Below, in pieces: positions 1 through 6,181 of a stretch of DNA of 7,644 nt. Each line of letters begins with the position of its first letter. Position 1 is the stretch's first letter. Below the pieces are notes generated by a model. The model saw only the letters and a list, made by a program, of their open reading frames with translations, was not told where the DNA came from and searched no databases. A program made the translations under genes and the position numbers. Source of the stretch: Oligoflexus sp. (GTDB taxonomy: Bacteria > Bdellovibrionota_B > Oligoflexia > Oligoflexales > Oligoflexaceae); assembly GCA_030151925.1 (NCBI GenBank), contig JASLCY010000038.1, forward strand, positions 1 to 7,644, written 5' to 3'.

Positions 1-3000
1 CTCGGCAGCGCTGCGAGGCCTGGTTTCAGGCTGGCTTTTTTGCCCATCGTGAAGATGTCGTTCAAGACGCGCGCCGAATGCCAGACGGGGAACACGTCGA
101 CGGTGAAGGCCGAGGGCGCTGGTTTCGCGCAGAGGCTTTGATCGTCGAGCGTCAGCCCGAGGCGCTGCGACCAGGTCATGCGGGGACCGAAGTCGTCGCT
201 GGCCAAGAGCGGGCAGAGCGTTTGAATCGCGGCGCGACTCACGAATTCGCGGAACTTGCCGTAGGCTTCTTCCTCCGTCGCGCCCTGGAAATCGAGCGGG
301 CAGCCCGTCTCGGCCTCGACTATGACCGTGGCGTTCGCCGGATCCTTGGTCTTGGAGTGGCAAAGCTTGCCTTTATAACCGACGACCGGCTGCGGATAGA
401 ACTTGGTCTGCGGCTTCGAGTAGGTGAGCAGATTCAAGGTCGAGAGCAGCGCGAACGGCGAAGCGTGATCGCTCACGAGGCGCGAGGGATCGTTCACCTG
501 CGCCTGCTCCGCGAAATCCCAGGCCGCGGTCTGGGCGCTGAAGGTCGCGTAGTCGGGCAGGATCGCGTTCTTCAGCGCGCTCGCCTTGGTCTCGCCCTTC
601 AGCACGTCGGGGAAATACTTCGCGAACATCGTGTACTGCGCTTCGTAGTCGTCCTTGACGAGATACGAAGCGTTGAACAGGCCGCGGATCGGATCGGCGA
701 AAGCGACGAGATCGGATTTAGGCGCGGAGTTCTTGCCGAAGGCGACGTCCGCGCTGCCCGGAAAATTCATGCCCGGCTTCTGATACTGCTGGAGATAGTA
801 GAGGCTGATGAGGCGAGCTTCGGCCGGCGTATAGTCCTGCACATCGAAGTAATCACGCGACAGCCCGTCGGCCAGGGCATAAGAGTTGTCGGTCAGCTCC
901 GGCCTGAAGCTCGGATCGCTCACGGTAGGGATGAAGGTATTCGCGAGCCAGTTCTGCAGTTTCACGCTCAGGGCCGCGGGAACGTCTTTCGCGTCGAGCG
1001 GTCCGTTCGCGAAATGCTGGACCCAATGTGACCAGCCCGCGTGACCTTGATCGTCATCGCCGAAAGTATGGATCGCCTGCGTCGGGTTCAAAATCCTATG
1101 CGCCGAGGCCGCGTTGACGACCGCAAGCTGGGCGCTCTGGTCGTCGAAGCTCAGATAGTTGCGCAGCGAGGCGCCGGGCCCCGAGAACACCGTGCTGGAT
1201 TCGCCCGAAAGCCCGCCCAGGGTCGGCCAGCGGAAGAAGCCGTCGGCTTCCTTCGCCTTCATCATCATGCGATTCCACACGCTCGGATGCTGCGTGAAGT
1301 ATTGTTTGAGGTCCTGTTCGTCGCTCGAGAAGGGGAAACGCGAGATATCAAAATGGTTCGCAAAAACCTGCTCCATCGGTCCGTCGGGATAAAGGCCGGC
1401 GAACACGCGGCTCGAACGGCCCTCGAGCGCCGCATCGATCTCGGGCTCGGCCTCGGGAGCCAGGTCGTGGAATTGATAGCTCTGGCTCACCAGCAGTTCC
1501 GTGCGATAGGTATAGAGGCGTTCGAGGAAATCGGTATGGAGGATGTCGGGATAAGCCTGCGCGAGCGCGTCATCCAAAGTCGCGATCCCATCGAGGCTCC
1601 AATCCGTCTGCTGGGCGACCCTTTGCGTCAGGGTCTGCATGAACTCCGGCGTCACCTGCGTATGAGCGAGGCGCAGCGAGTAGAGGATGTAAGGATCATG
1701 GCCGACGCGCGTGCTGAGCGCGTTCAGGCTCTCGAGCGTGAACTTCTTCAGGAGATCGGGACTGATCTCGGCCGCGCCGCCCCAAAGGTCCTGGCTGCTC
1801 GCCAGCGGCGCGCGTTCTTCCAGGCAAACGCCGCGGCCGTCGCAAGGCGAACCGATCTTGATCGCGGTGAGCTGTTCGATGGCGGCGATCAGCGGAATGC
1901 GTCCCGAGCACGAATCGCTCGGTTTGCTCAGCGCATCGAGCGCCGCCGCGAATTGCCCGTAGCTCATGTCGCCGTTCAAAGCCGGTTTGTCGAAGACCGG
2001 ACAACCGCTGATCGAGCCGCCGTGCGCTATAAGGTTCTGCAGGTCGTTGGTCAGCCTGGTGGCGCCGGCCTTGGCCCGGATCGCCTCGAGCGAGATGTTG
2101 CCGCCGTCCTGCAGGAGCTCATCGAAACTGTAGGTGATGCGTTGAAGGTCGGCCGCTGAATCCGTATTGGTGTCATGAAGGATGGCGAGCCACCATTTCA
2201 TCGCGTTCGCTGAGGTGTTGCTGATCGCGTTCATCGCCTGGCTCAGGCGGAAATCGAGGCTCTCTCGTTCGTCCGCGCCCAAGGCCTGGTAGGAGGTCCA
2301 GAACGAGAGAAGGAAATCCTTCAGCTGCGAAAGTTCGGTCGCGCTGTACTCCTGATGCCTCTTCGCCAGCTGCTCGAGCGGAGTCACGTCCTGTGAGCTC
2401 GAACCCGCGAGCGGATGCAGAGGCTCCGCATCGGCGGTCGTGGTCGTCTCCCGATAAGAGTCGAGGAAGTGGCCCTGCTCGGCTTCGGTCAGGACGCGCG
2501 CGCCCCTCTTCTCCAGGAGGTCGCTGACGCTGCGGAAGAAGGCGTCCTGCTTCAGCAGGCTCTGGCTCATGGGCAGGAATTCGGGACGCACCGTATGGCC
2601 CGCGAGCAGTTCGCGTGAGGCGACTTCGATGCTGTTATCGTCGAGCTGTTTGATGAACAGGCCGAGCTCGTCCAGGACTTCCGCGAGATGGCCGCTGCGC
2701 GTCCAGGTGCTCAGGATCTCGCGCGAACGCGTCACGTCCAGGGTGATGAGGAAGTCCTGCAGGGTCGAGAGTCGTTCGGTCGTAAGGCTCAGGCCCATCG
2801 ACTGGCCGTCGAGCAGGCCGCGGTCGAGCAGGGTCGTGACGGCGAGGAGGTAAGGGTATCGTTCTTCGTGAGTGGTCGCGGTCGGATCCACGGTCAGCAT
2901 GAAATCGAGGAGCTTCTGCAGTTGATCCGCATTCAGGTGGGTGAGGAGGTCCTGGATGCCGGGGAGCGTTTCACCGCCGTCGGCGCTCTTGTTGGAGGCG

Positions 3001-3206
3001 CAGCGGAAAAAGTCGTGCAGGAAGGCGCCCGTGAGTTCCCATTGCGAAAGGTTGTTCGAGAGGCAGGCCTGCTGGGCGTCGGTCGACTTGAAAAAAGCGA
3101 AATCCTCGGTGTTCTTCGTGCGGCGCGGCGAGCTCCAACAACTCGTGAGCGTGAAGGCCAGGGCTGCGAGGCAGCAGAAACCGCGGGCGAAACTCTTAGA
3201 GCTCAT
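1..3206 (-). CDS. Very large predicted outer-membrane lipoprotein, unknown family (3' end beyond the window)
   Basis: The frame is open from an ATG at 3206 to the window edge: 1068 codons with no stop, so the C-terminus is missing. The N-terminus is a lipoprotein signal peptide: basic residues (K4, R8), a hydrophobic stretch (about 10-20) and a lipobox L20-T21-S22-C23 for signal peptidase II. Trp follows the lipidated Cys rather than Asp, which fits Lol sorting to the outer membrane. The mature protein looks mostly helical and soluble, with no further membrane segment. A 17-residue motif (LxxLxDFxL core) recurs at residues 91-107, 141-157 and 287-303. Ten cysteines follow C23 (48, 69, 402, 433, 455, 461, 949, 969, 998, 1026), spaced as if paired in disulfides. 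A His/Trp-rich patch (H722, W725, H727, W728, H731) lies near the middle. The start overlaps the end of the FadL-like gene by 11 bases and has its own Shine-Dalgarno, so the two are co-expressed. I recognise no domain. A surface or periplasmic partner of the barrel is inference. The gene call is firm; the function is unknown. Confidence 0.88.
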   Translation of the reverse strand, partial: MSSKSFARGFCCLAALAFTLTSCWSSPRRTKNTEDFAFFKSTDAQQACLSNNLSQWELTGAFLHDFFRCASNKSADGGETLPGIQDLLTHLNADQLQKLLDFMLTVDPTATTHEERYPYLLAVTTLLDRGLLDGQSMGLSLTTERLSTLQDFLITLDVTRSREILSTWTRSGHLAEVLDELGLFIKQLDDNSIEVASRELLAGHTVRPEFLPMSQSLLKQDAFFRSVSDLLEKRGARVLTEAEQGHFLDSYRETTTTADAEPLHPLAGSSSQDVTPLEQLAKRHQEYSATELSQLKDFLLSFWTSYQALGADERESLDFRLSQAMNAISNTSANAMKWWLAILHDTNTDSAADLQRITYSFDELLQDGGNISLEAIRAKAGATRLTNDLQNLIAHGGSISGCPVFDKPALNGDMSYGQFAAALDALSKPSDSCSGRIPLIAAIEQLTAIKIGSPCDGRGVCLEERAPLASSQDLWGGAAEISPDLLKKFTLESLNALSTRVGHDPYILYSLRLAHTQVTPEFMQTLTQRVAQQTDWSLDGIATLDDALAQAYPDILHTDFLERLYTYRTELLVSQSYQFHDLAPEAEPEIDAALEGRSSRVFAGLYPDGPMEQVFANHFDISRFPFSSDEQDLKQYFTQHPSVWNRMMMKAKEADGFFRWPTLGGLSGESSTVFSGPGASLRNYLSFDDQSAQLAVVNAASAHRILNPTQAIHTFGDDDQGHAGWSHWVQHFANGPLDAKDVPAALSVKLQNWLANTFIPTVSDPSFRPELTDNSYALADGLSRDYFDVQDYTPAEARLISLYYLQQYQKPGMNFPGSADVAFGKNSAPKSDLVAFADPIRGLFNASYLVKDDYEAQYTMFAKYFPDVLKGETKASALKNAILPDYATFSAQTAAWDFAEQAQVNDPSRLVSDHASPFALLSTLNLLTYSKPQTKFYPQPVVGYKGKLCHSKTKDPANATVIVEAETGCPLDFQGATEEEAYGKFREFVSRAAIQTLCPLLASDDFGPRMTWSQRLGLTLDDQSLCAKPAPSAFTVDVFPVWHSARVLNDIFTMGKKASLKPGLAALP

Positions 3207-4467
3207 AATCCAATCCCCCTACGAAGGTTTGAATCGAATGCCCGGCTTCGAGATGGATAGGAGTGCCTTTCGCGCTTTCCCGGTCGACGGCTGAAAGATT
3301 CGCGTACTGGTAAGCGGCTTCGATTCCGAGGCGGCGCTCCTTCGAATCGGCCGGAAGCTTCCAGACTAGACCCAAAGCCGCGTTTTGTCGCGCAGGGTCC
3401 ACCACCGGACTCTTCGTGTGAGGACGGTTGGCGGAGGTATGGAATTCAAGGCCGGCCCTGAAGTCGATGTCGTGATGATCGATGAGGTGCAGGGGCACGA
3501 TCGTACCGAGGCGATAGGCCTGAGTATCGCGAAGGTTGGCGCTGCGATGCGCGGCTTCGGAAGAGATCGCGGCCACGTCGTTGCCGCTCAAGGCGACGAG
3601 AGGCGTGCGGAAACGGCTCCAGGCGGCTTGTTCGAAGCTGAAGAGGAGCTGCGTTTCACCGAACGTCCCAGCGGCTCCGAAGCGGAACATGGCGGGATCG
3701 TAGAACGGAATCAGGCTCGTGGTGGCGTTGAAGGGCAGAGTCGAATCTTCGTTCACGAGCTGGAAGGAGGCGTCGATCTTCGAGTCGGTTTTCTGCGCGT
3801 CACGATAGTAGGCGCCCAGCGTATAACCACCGTAGGTCCAGGCGAGGCCGCCATAGGGGGCGATGACCGGTTCCATATTGAGATCGACGCGGCCTTCACT
3901 CTCATCGGCCGACAGGGCGATTTGGATTACGCCCTTCGCCCGGAGTGAATAATAAGCGCCCAGACCGATGCTGAAGCCGGCGGGCAGCTCTATGCCCACG
4001 GCGCTGTAGATCGCTGGTTTGCCCTGCGCCTCGTCAAAGCGGAGATAGGTGGTCTGATAGGGCGAAACGCCTTTGATGTTGCCGAAGGTGCCGGCGGGCA
4101 TGTAGGCCGCGATCCCGAGGTGCAGGCCTTCGGTGAGCGTAAAGTTCATGCCCACGCTGTTCCCGGTGAGGTCGTCCGCGTTCGACGGCCTGTCTTTATC
4201 GGCGCTCAGATTGCTGCCGGGCGCATCCGGTATGTCTTGCAGGTGAAATTGCGTGACGGTGGCCTGAACGCTGATCTCGTTCTTCTTGGCGTTGATCAGG
4301 AGGGCAGGGTTGGTATAAGCCGCGAAAGTCGTGGTGCCACCGGCCGTCGTAGCGTTACCGATGGCGATAGTACCGGCGCTTTGGCCGTAGGTATCGAAAA
4401 CGGTAGCATACGCGGACGACGAAAACAAAAGGCCCAGGGCGGCCTTGGCGGCAGTACGACGAGTCAT
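3196..4467 (-). CDS. OmpP1/FadL/TodX-family outer-membrane transport protein
   Basis: This 423-residue protein is predicted to be a 14-strand outer-membrane barrel of the FadL type, a family that imports long-chain fatty acids or other hydrophobic molecules. It starts with a Sec signal peptide (R3-R4, hydrophobic core about 9-16) with a likely signal peptidase I cut after A19-Y20-A21. The mature N-terminus has the family pattern: an aromatic/Gln/Ser-rich start, a Gly/Ala-rich stretch and an NPA motif at residues 53-55 (NPAG in many relatives), the region that forms the N-terminal plug. The rest alternates polar and hydrophobic residues in amphipathic strands. The end, GLDYEL, keeps Tyr at -3 but has Leu where barrel proteins usually have a terminal Phe. 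Length fits the family (about 400-450). It is the first gene of an operon with the large lipoprotein, which it overlaps by 11 bases. A Shine-Dalgarno GAGAGGA lies 8 bases before the ATG. The substrate cannot be read from sequence; fatty acids, alkanes or aromatics are all possible. I rely on overall pattern, not on a profile search. Confidence 0.85.
   Translation of the reverse strand: MTRRTAAKAALGLLFSSSAYATVFDTYGQSAGTIAIGNATTAGGTTTFAAYTNPALLINAKKNEISVQATVTQFHLQDIPDAPGSNLSADKDRPSNADDLTGNSVGMNFTLTEGLHLGIAAYMPAGTFGNIKGVSPYQTTYLRFDEAQGKPAIYSAVGIELPAGFSIGLGAYYSLRAKGVIQIALSADESEGRVDLNMEPVIAPYGGLAWTYGGYTLGAYYRDAQKTDSKIDASFQLVNEDSTLPFNATTSLIPFYDPAMFRFGAAGTFGETQLLFSFEQAAWSRFRTPLVALSGNDVAAISSEAAHRSANLRDTQAYRLGTIVPLHLIDHHDIDFRAGLEFHTSANRPHTKSPVVDPARQNAALGLVWKLPADSKERRLGIEAAYQYANLSAVDRESAKGTPIHLEAGHSIQTFVGGLDYEL
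3214..3220 (-). promoter_or_regulatory. Ribosome binding site of the large lipoprotein, inside the FadL-like coding region
   Basis: The minus strand reads AGGGGGA, 7 bases before the ATG at 3206. It lies inside the last codons of the upstream gene. With the ATGAGCTCTAA start/stop overlap it fixes the lipoprotein start and suggests that translation of the two genes is coupled. Confidence 0.7.
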
Positions 4468-4475
4468 TCTTTGAG

Positions 4476-4482
4476 TCCTCTC
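4476..4482 (-). promoter_or_regulatory. Ribosome binding site of the FadL-like gene
   Basis: The minus strand reads GAGAGGA, 8 bases before the ATG at 4467. This supports the chosen start, which also gives a complete signal peptide. Confidence 0.65.
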
Positions 4483-4533
4483 TTCGAGATCACGATCCGG
4501 ATTGGGCGATGGAGGTTGATCTCTTTTTCGAAC

Positions 4534-4562
4534 TGCATAGCAACATGAAGAATTCCGGTCAA
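4534..4562 (-). promoter_or_regulatory. Candidate sigma-70-type promoter of the FadL-like/lipoprotein operon
   Basis: On the minus strand a -35 box TTGACC (4562-4557, 5 of 6 to consensus) is followed by exactly 17 bases and a -10 box TATGCA (4539-4534, 3 of 6). The -10 is preceded by TGC, the extended -10 signature that often offsets a weak box. Transcription would start near 4527, giving a leader of about 60 bases before the ATG at 4467. The prediction is by eye; the host's sigma factor consensus is unknown. Confidence 0.5.
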
Positions 4563-4592
4563 AGAAAAAAGTATCTTAACAAAGCAGTGCGA

Positions 4593-4606
4593 TGCTTGAA
4601 TAAGCA
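4593..4606. repeat. Short perfect dyad upstream of the FadL-operon promoter
   Basis: TGCTT-GAAT-AAGCA is a 5-base perfect inverted repeat around a 4-base centre. It lies about 30 bases upstream of the candidate -35 box, where an activator could bind. The hexamer AAGCAG also occurs at 4582-4587 and 4602-4607. It is short enough to be chance. Confidence 0.3.
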
Positions 4607-4644
4607 GGCTCAATCGATGTTTAAAGCTATGGGGCCCAAGGGTT

Positions 4645-4664
4645 AGAGCACGAACGTACGCTCT
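4645..4664. repeat. Short inverted repeat in the intergenic region
   Basis: AGAGC and GCTCT flank a 10-base centre that itself contains CGTACG. There is no T-run after it, so it is not a convincing terminator. It may be a protein site or chance. Confidence 0.22.
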
Positions 4665-4684
4665 TCATCTTTGTGAATCTTCTA

Positions 4685-4703
4685 CGCATGAATCGATTAT
4701 GCG
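4685..4703. promoter_or_regulatory. Imperfect 19-base palindrome, candidate operator
   Basis: CGCATGAATCGATTATGCG is a 9-base-pair dyad (CGCAT/ATGCG arms around AATC/GATT) interrupted only by one extra G at 4690. It is the longest dyad in the gap and sits between the divergent genes, away from either coding region. That is the usual shape and place of a binding site for a dimeric regulator. No regulator gene is in the window, so its owner is unknown. Confidence 0.4.
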
Positions 4704-4755
4704 CCACATCATTTTAACGCCAAAGTATTGATGGGAAAGGGTTCGAGGCCTTCAT

Positions 4756-4778
4756 GCCGAACTTTCTCGAAAGGCGGC
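4756..4778. repeat. Two-part inverted repeat (possible leader hairpin)
   Basis: GCCG and CGGC enclose CTTT-CTCG-AAAG, giving a possible stem with a small internal bulge and a tetraloop. It lies about 200 bases upstream of the MscS-family start. Only TTTCAT follows on the plus strand, so a terminator is unlikely. Confidence 0.25.
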
Positions 4779-4963
4779 TTTCATAAAACTCGCCGGTCTT
4801 CCTTAACGAAAATTCACAGTTCAACGAACGCTTTCCCTTTTAGCATTTCGCAATAAGAGCCCTAGGGTACTGAAAAATGGGGAGCTTCTTGGGTAAGTCG
4901 CTGAATTGAGACTTGAATTCACCAAGGCGTGGCAGGGAGAATCGGGGCGGGACAAACCTGAAT

Positions 4964-4970
4964 GAGGAGG
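4964..4970 (+). promoter_or_regulatory. Ribosome binding site that fixes the MscS-family start
   Basis: GAGGAGG lies 5 bases before the ATG at 4976. It is a strong match to the Shine-Dalgarno consensus and decides for this start over the in-frame TTG at 4913, which would add 21 polar, Arg-rich residues. Confidence 0.8.
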
Positions 4971-4975
4971 GGAAG

Positions 4976-6178
4976 ATGAGCGGAGCCGGATCGTTTTTGA
5001 ACAACGCCCAGTACTTGGGCGTGAGTGTGCTCGATTGGATGATCATAATTTGCATAGCCGTTGTGCTATGGATGAGTCTTAGCTACGTCAAACGTAGATG
5101 CAGCAAAAGGTTGGCGGTTGTCGCGCGACGCACGGAGACCCACTGGGACGATATCGCTGTACGCATGATCAATCGAACGCACGGCGTCTTCCTGTTTGTC
5201 GTGAGCTTCTATGTGGCCAGCCGCATCATGGGCGCCGACGATAAAGCCATCGCGCTGCTCTATAAGCTGACCGTCGTCGCGACCTTCTTCCAGGCGGCGC
5301 TGTGGGGCAACGAACTCGTGGGCTACGGCCTCAGCCGCTATCTCGCGAAGCGCTACCATCAAGACCAAGCCTCGGAAAATAGCCTCGCCACCTACAGCGC
5401 GATCAACATCACGGCGAAGTTCCTGCTCTGGACCGTGCTCTTCCTGCTGCTGCTCGACAACCTCGGCGTGAACATCACGGCTCTCGTCACCGGCCTCGGC
5501 ATCGGCGGCATCGCCGTGGCCCTCGCGGTGCAGAACATCCTCGGCGATATCTTCGCGTCCTTGACCATCGTGATCGACCAGCCTTTCGAGGTGGGCGACT
5601 TCATCGTGATCGACGACCGCTCGGGAACCGTGGAGGCGATAGGCCTGAAGACGAGCCGGGTACGGGCCTTGTCGGGCGAGCAGCTCATCTTCCCGAACAA
5701 GAAGCTGATCGAGGGCTATATCCAGAACTTCAAACGCATGCAGGAGCGGCGGATCGATTTCAAATTCTCGATCGAATACAACACCCCGCTCGACAAGATC
5801 GCGGCGATACCGGCGGCGGTGAAGGCCATAGTCGAAAAGCAGCCGAACCTCAGATTCGATCGGGCCCATCTCGCGAACCTGGGCGCGGCCTCGCTGGAAT
5901 ACGAGGTCGTCTATATCATGCAGAGCGCGGACTACAACCTCTACATGGACGTCCAGCAGGCGATCAATATCGAGATCCTGCGCAAGCTCCGCGAGATGAA
6001 GGTGAACGTGTTCACGCCCAATATCCCGAACCCGCCGCAATACGCCGAGCAGCGCTGGTTGCCTTATGTCTCGGCTTTGGCGCCGGAAGAGGAGGGCGCG
6101 GAAGGCGGAGCCCCGAATATCGGAACGCCCCTGTCCGCGGCCTCGCCTCAGGTCGTCAATCCCGAGGCGCCGCATTGA
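4976..6178 (+). CDS. MscS-family small-conductance mechanosensitive ion channel
   Basis: This 400-residue inner-membrane channel is of the type that opens under membrane tension to release solutes during osmotic downshock. Hydrophobic segments lie at about 16-38, 68-84, 92-112, 143-163 and 166-188, so there are more membrane helices than the three of E. coli MscS. The last segment is the pore helix, rich in Gly and Ala with the family pattern LGIGGIAVALAVQN (174-187). It runs into the beta domain, with PFEVGDFI at 203-210, GTVEAIGL at 217-224 and FPNKKL at 239-244. An alpha/beta domain follows, ending near NPPQY (352-356). The last 35 residues are an Ala/Pro/Glu-rich tail, probably disordered. 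The architecture resembles larger YnaI-like members or the many 350-450-residue MscS-like proteins. It has no clear operon partner: it is transcribed away from the FadL-like operon and ends 3 bases from the convergent dprE2-like stop. Family assignment is firm; gating and ion selectivity cannot be inferred. Confidence 0.93.
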   Translation: MSGAGSFLNNAQYLGVSVLDWMIIICIAVVLWMSLSYVKRRCSKRLAVVARRTETHWDDIAVRMINRTHGVFLFVVSFYVASRIMGADDKAIALLYKLTVVATFFQAALWGNELVGYGLSRYLAKRYHQDQASENSLATYSAINITAKFLLWTVLFLLLLDNLGVNITALVTGLGIGGIAVALAVQNILGDIFASLTIVIDQPFEVGDFIVIDDRSGTVEAIGLKTSRVRALSGEQLIFPNKKLIEGYIQNFKRMQERRIDFKFSIEYNTPLDKIAAIPAAVKAIVEKQPNLRFDRAHLANLGAASLEYEVVYIMQSADYNLYMDVQQAINIEILRKLREMKVNVFTPNIPNPPQYAEQRWLPYVSALAPEEEGAEGGAPNIGTPLSAASPQVVNPEAPH

Positions 6179-6181
6179 AGG

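Larger units (their letters stand above)
4468..4975. other. Divergent intergenic control region
   Basis: This is the only sizeable non-coding stretch (508 bases), lying between the divergent FadL-like operon and the MscS-family gene. It is visibly richer in A and T than the flanking genes. It holds a candidate promoter firing leftwards, an imperfect 19-base palindrome and three smaller dyads (4593-4606, 4645-4664, 4756-4778). I found no convincing sigma-70-type promoter for the rightward gene. The short frames reaching into it (minus strand 4840-5055; the TTG extension from 4913) have no good start signals and I do not take them as genes. I see no tRNA-like or riboswitch-like structure. Confidence 0.8.

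Noticed and set aside
78..2159. Two long plus-strand open frames (78-1031 and 1041-2159)
   Set aside because: They are antisense to the continuous minus-strand lipoprotein frame, have Arg/Glu-rich shadow-like composition, and lack Shine-Dalgarno sites or recognisable motifs.
2415..3294. Overlapping plus-strand frames (2415-2618, 2569-2853, 2688-3260, 2941-3294)
   Set aside because: They overlap each other in different frames and lie opposite the lipoprotein gene, whose signal peptide and lipobox mark the true coding strand.
3385..4548. Plus-strand frames 3385-3948 and 4120-4548
   Set aside because: They are antisense to the FadL-like gene, which has a signal peptide, an NPA motif and a ribosome site.
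4820..4846. Possible promoter for the channel gene (TTCAAC, 15 bases, TAGCAT)
   Set aside because: Both boxes are poor and the spacing is short, so it is not supportable as a feature.
4860..4867. CCCTAGGG palindrome
   Set aside because: An 8-base palindrome on its own is expected by chance in a gap of this size, and it has no promoter context.
4913..4975. Longer MscS-family start at TTG 4913
   Set aside because: It has no good ribosome site and adds 21 polar, Arg-rich residues. ATG at 4976 has GAGGAGG at ideal spacing.
4840..5055. Small minus-strand frame of 71 codons
   Set aside because: It has no signal, motif or ribosome site, and it crosses the start of the channel gene on the opposite strand.
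6144..6169. CGCCTC/GAGGCG inverted repeat as a terminator
   Set aside because: The loop is 14 bases, the stem only six pairs, it lies within coding sequence, and no T-run follows on either strand.
5066..6175. Minus-strand 369-codon frame opposite the channel gene
   Set aside because: Its composition is Arg/Asp/His-rich as expected for a shadow, while the plus strand encodes unmistakable MscS motifs.
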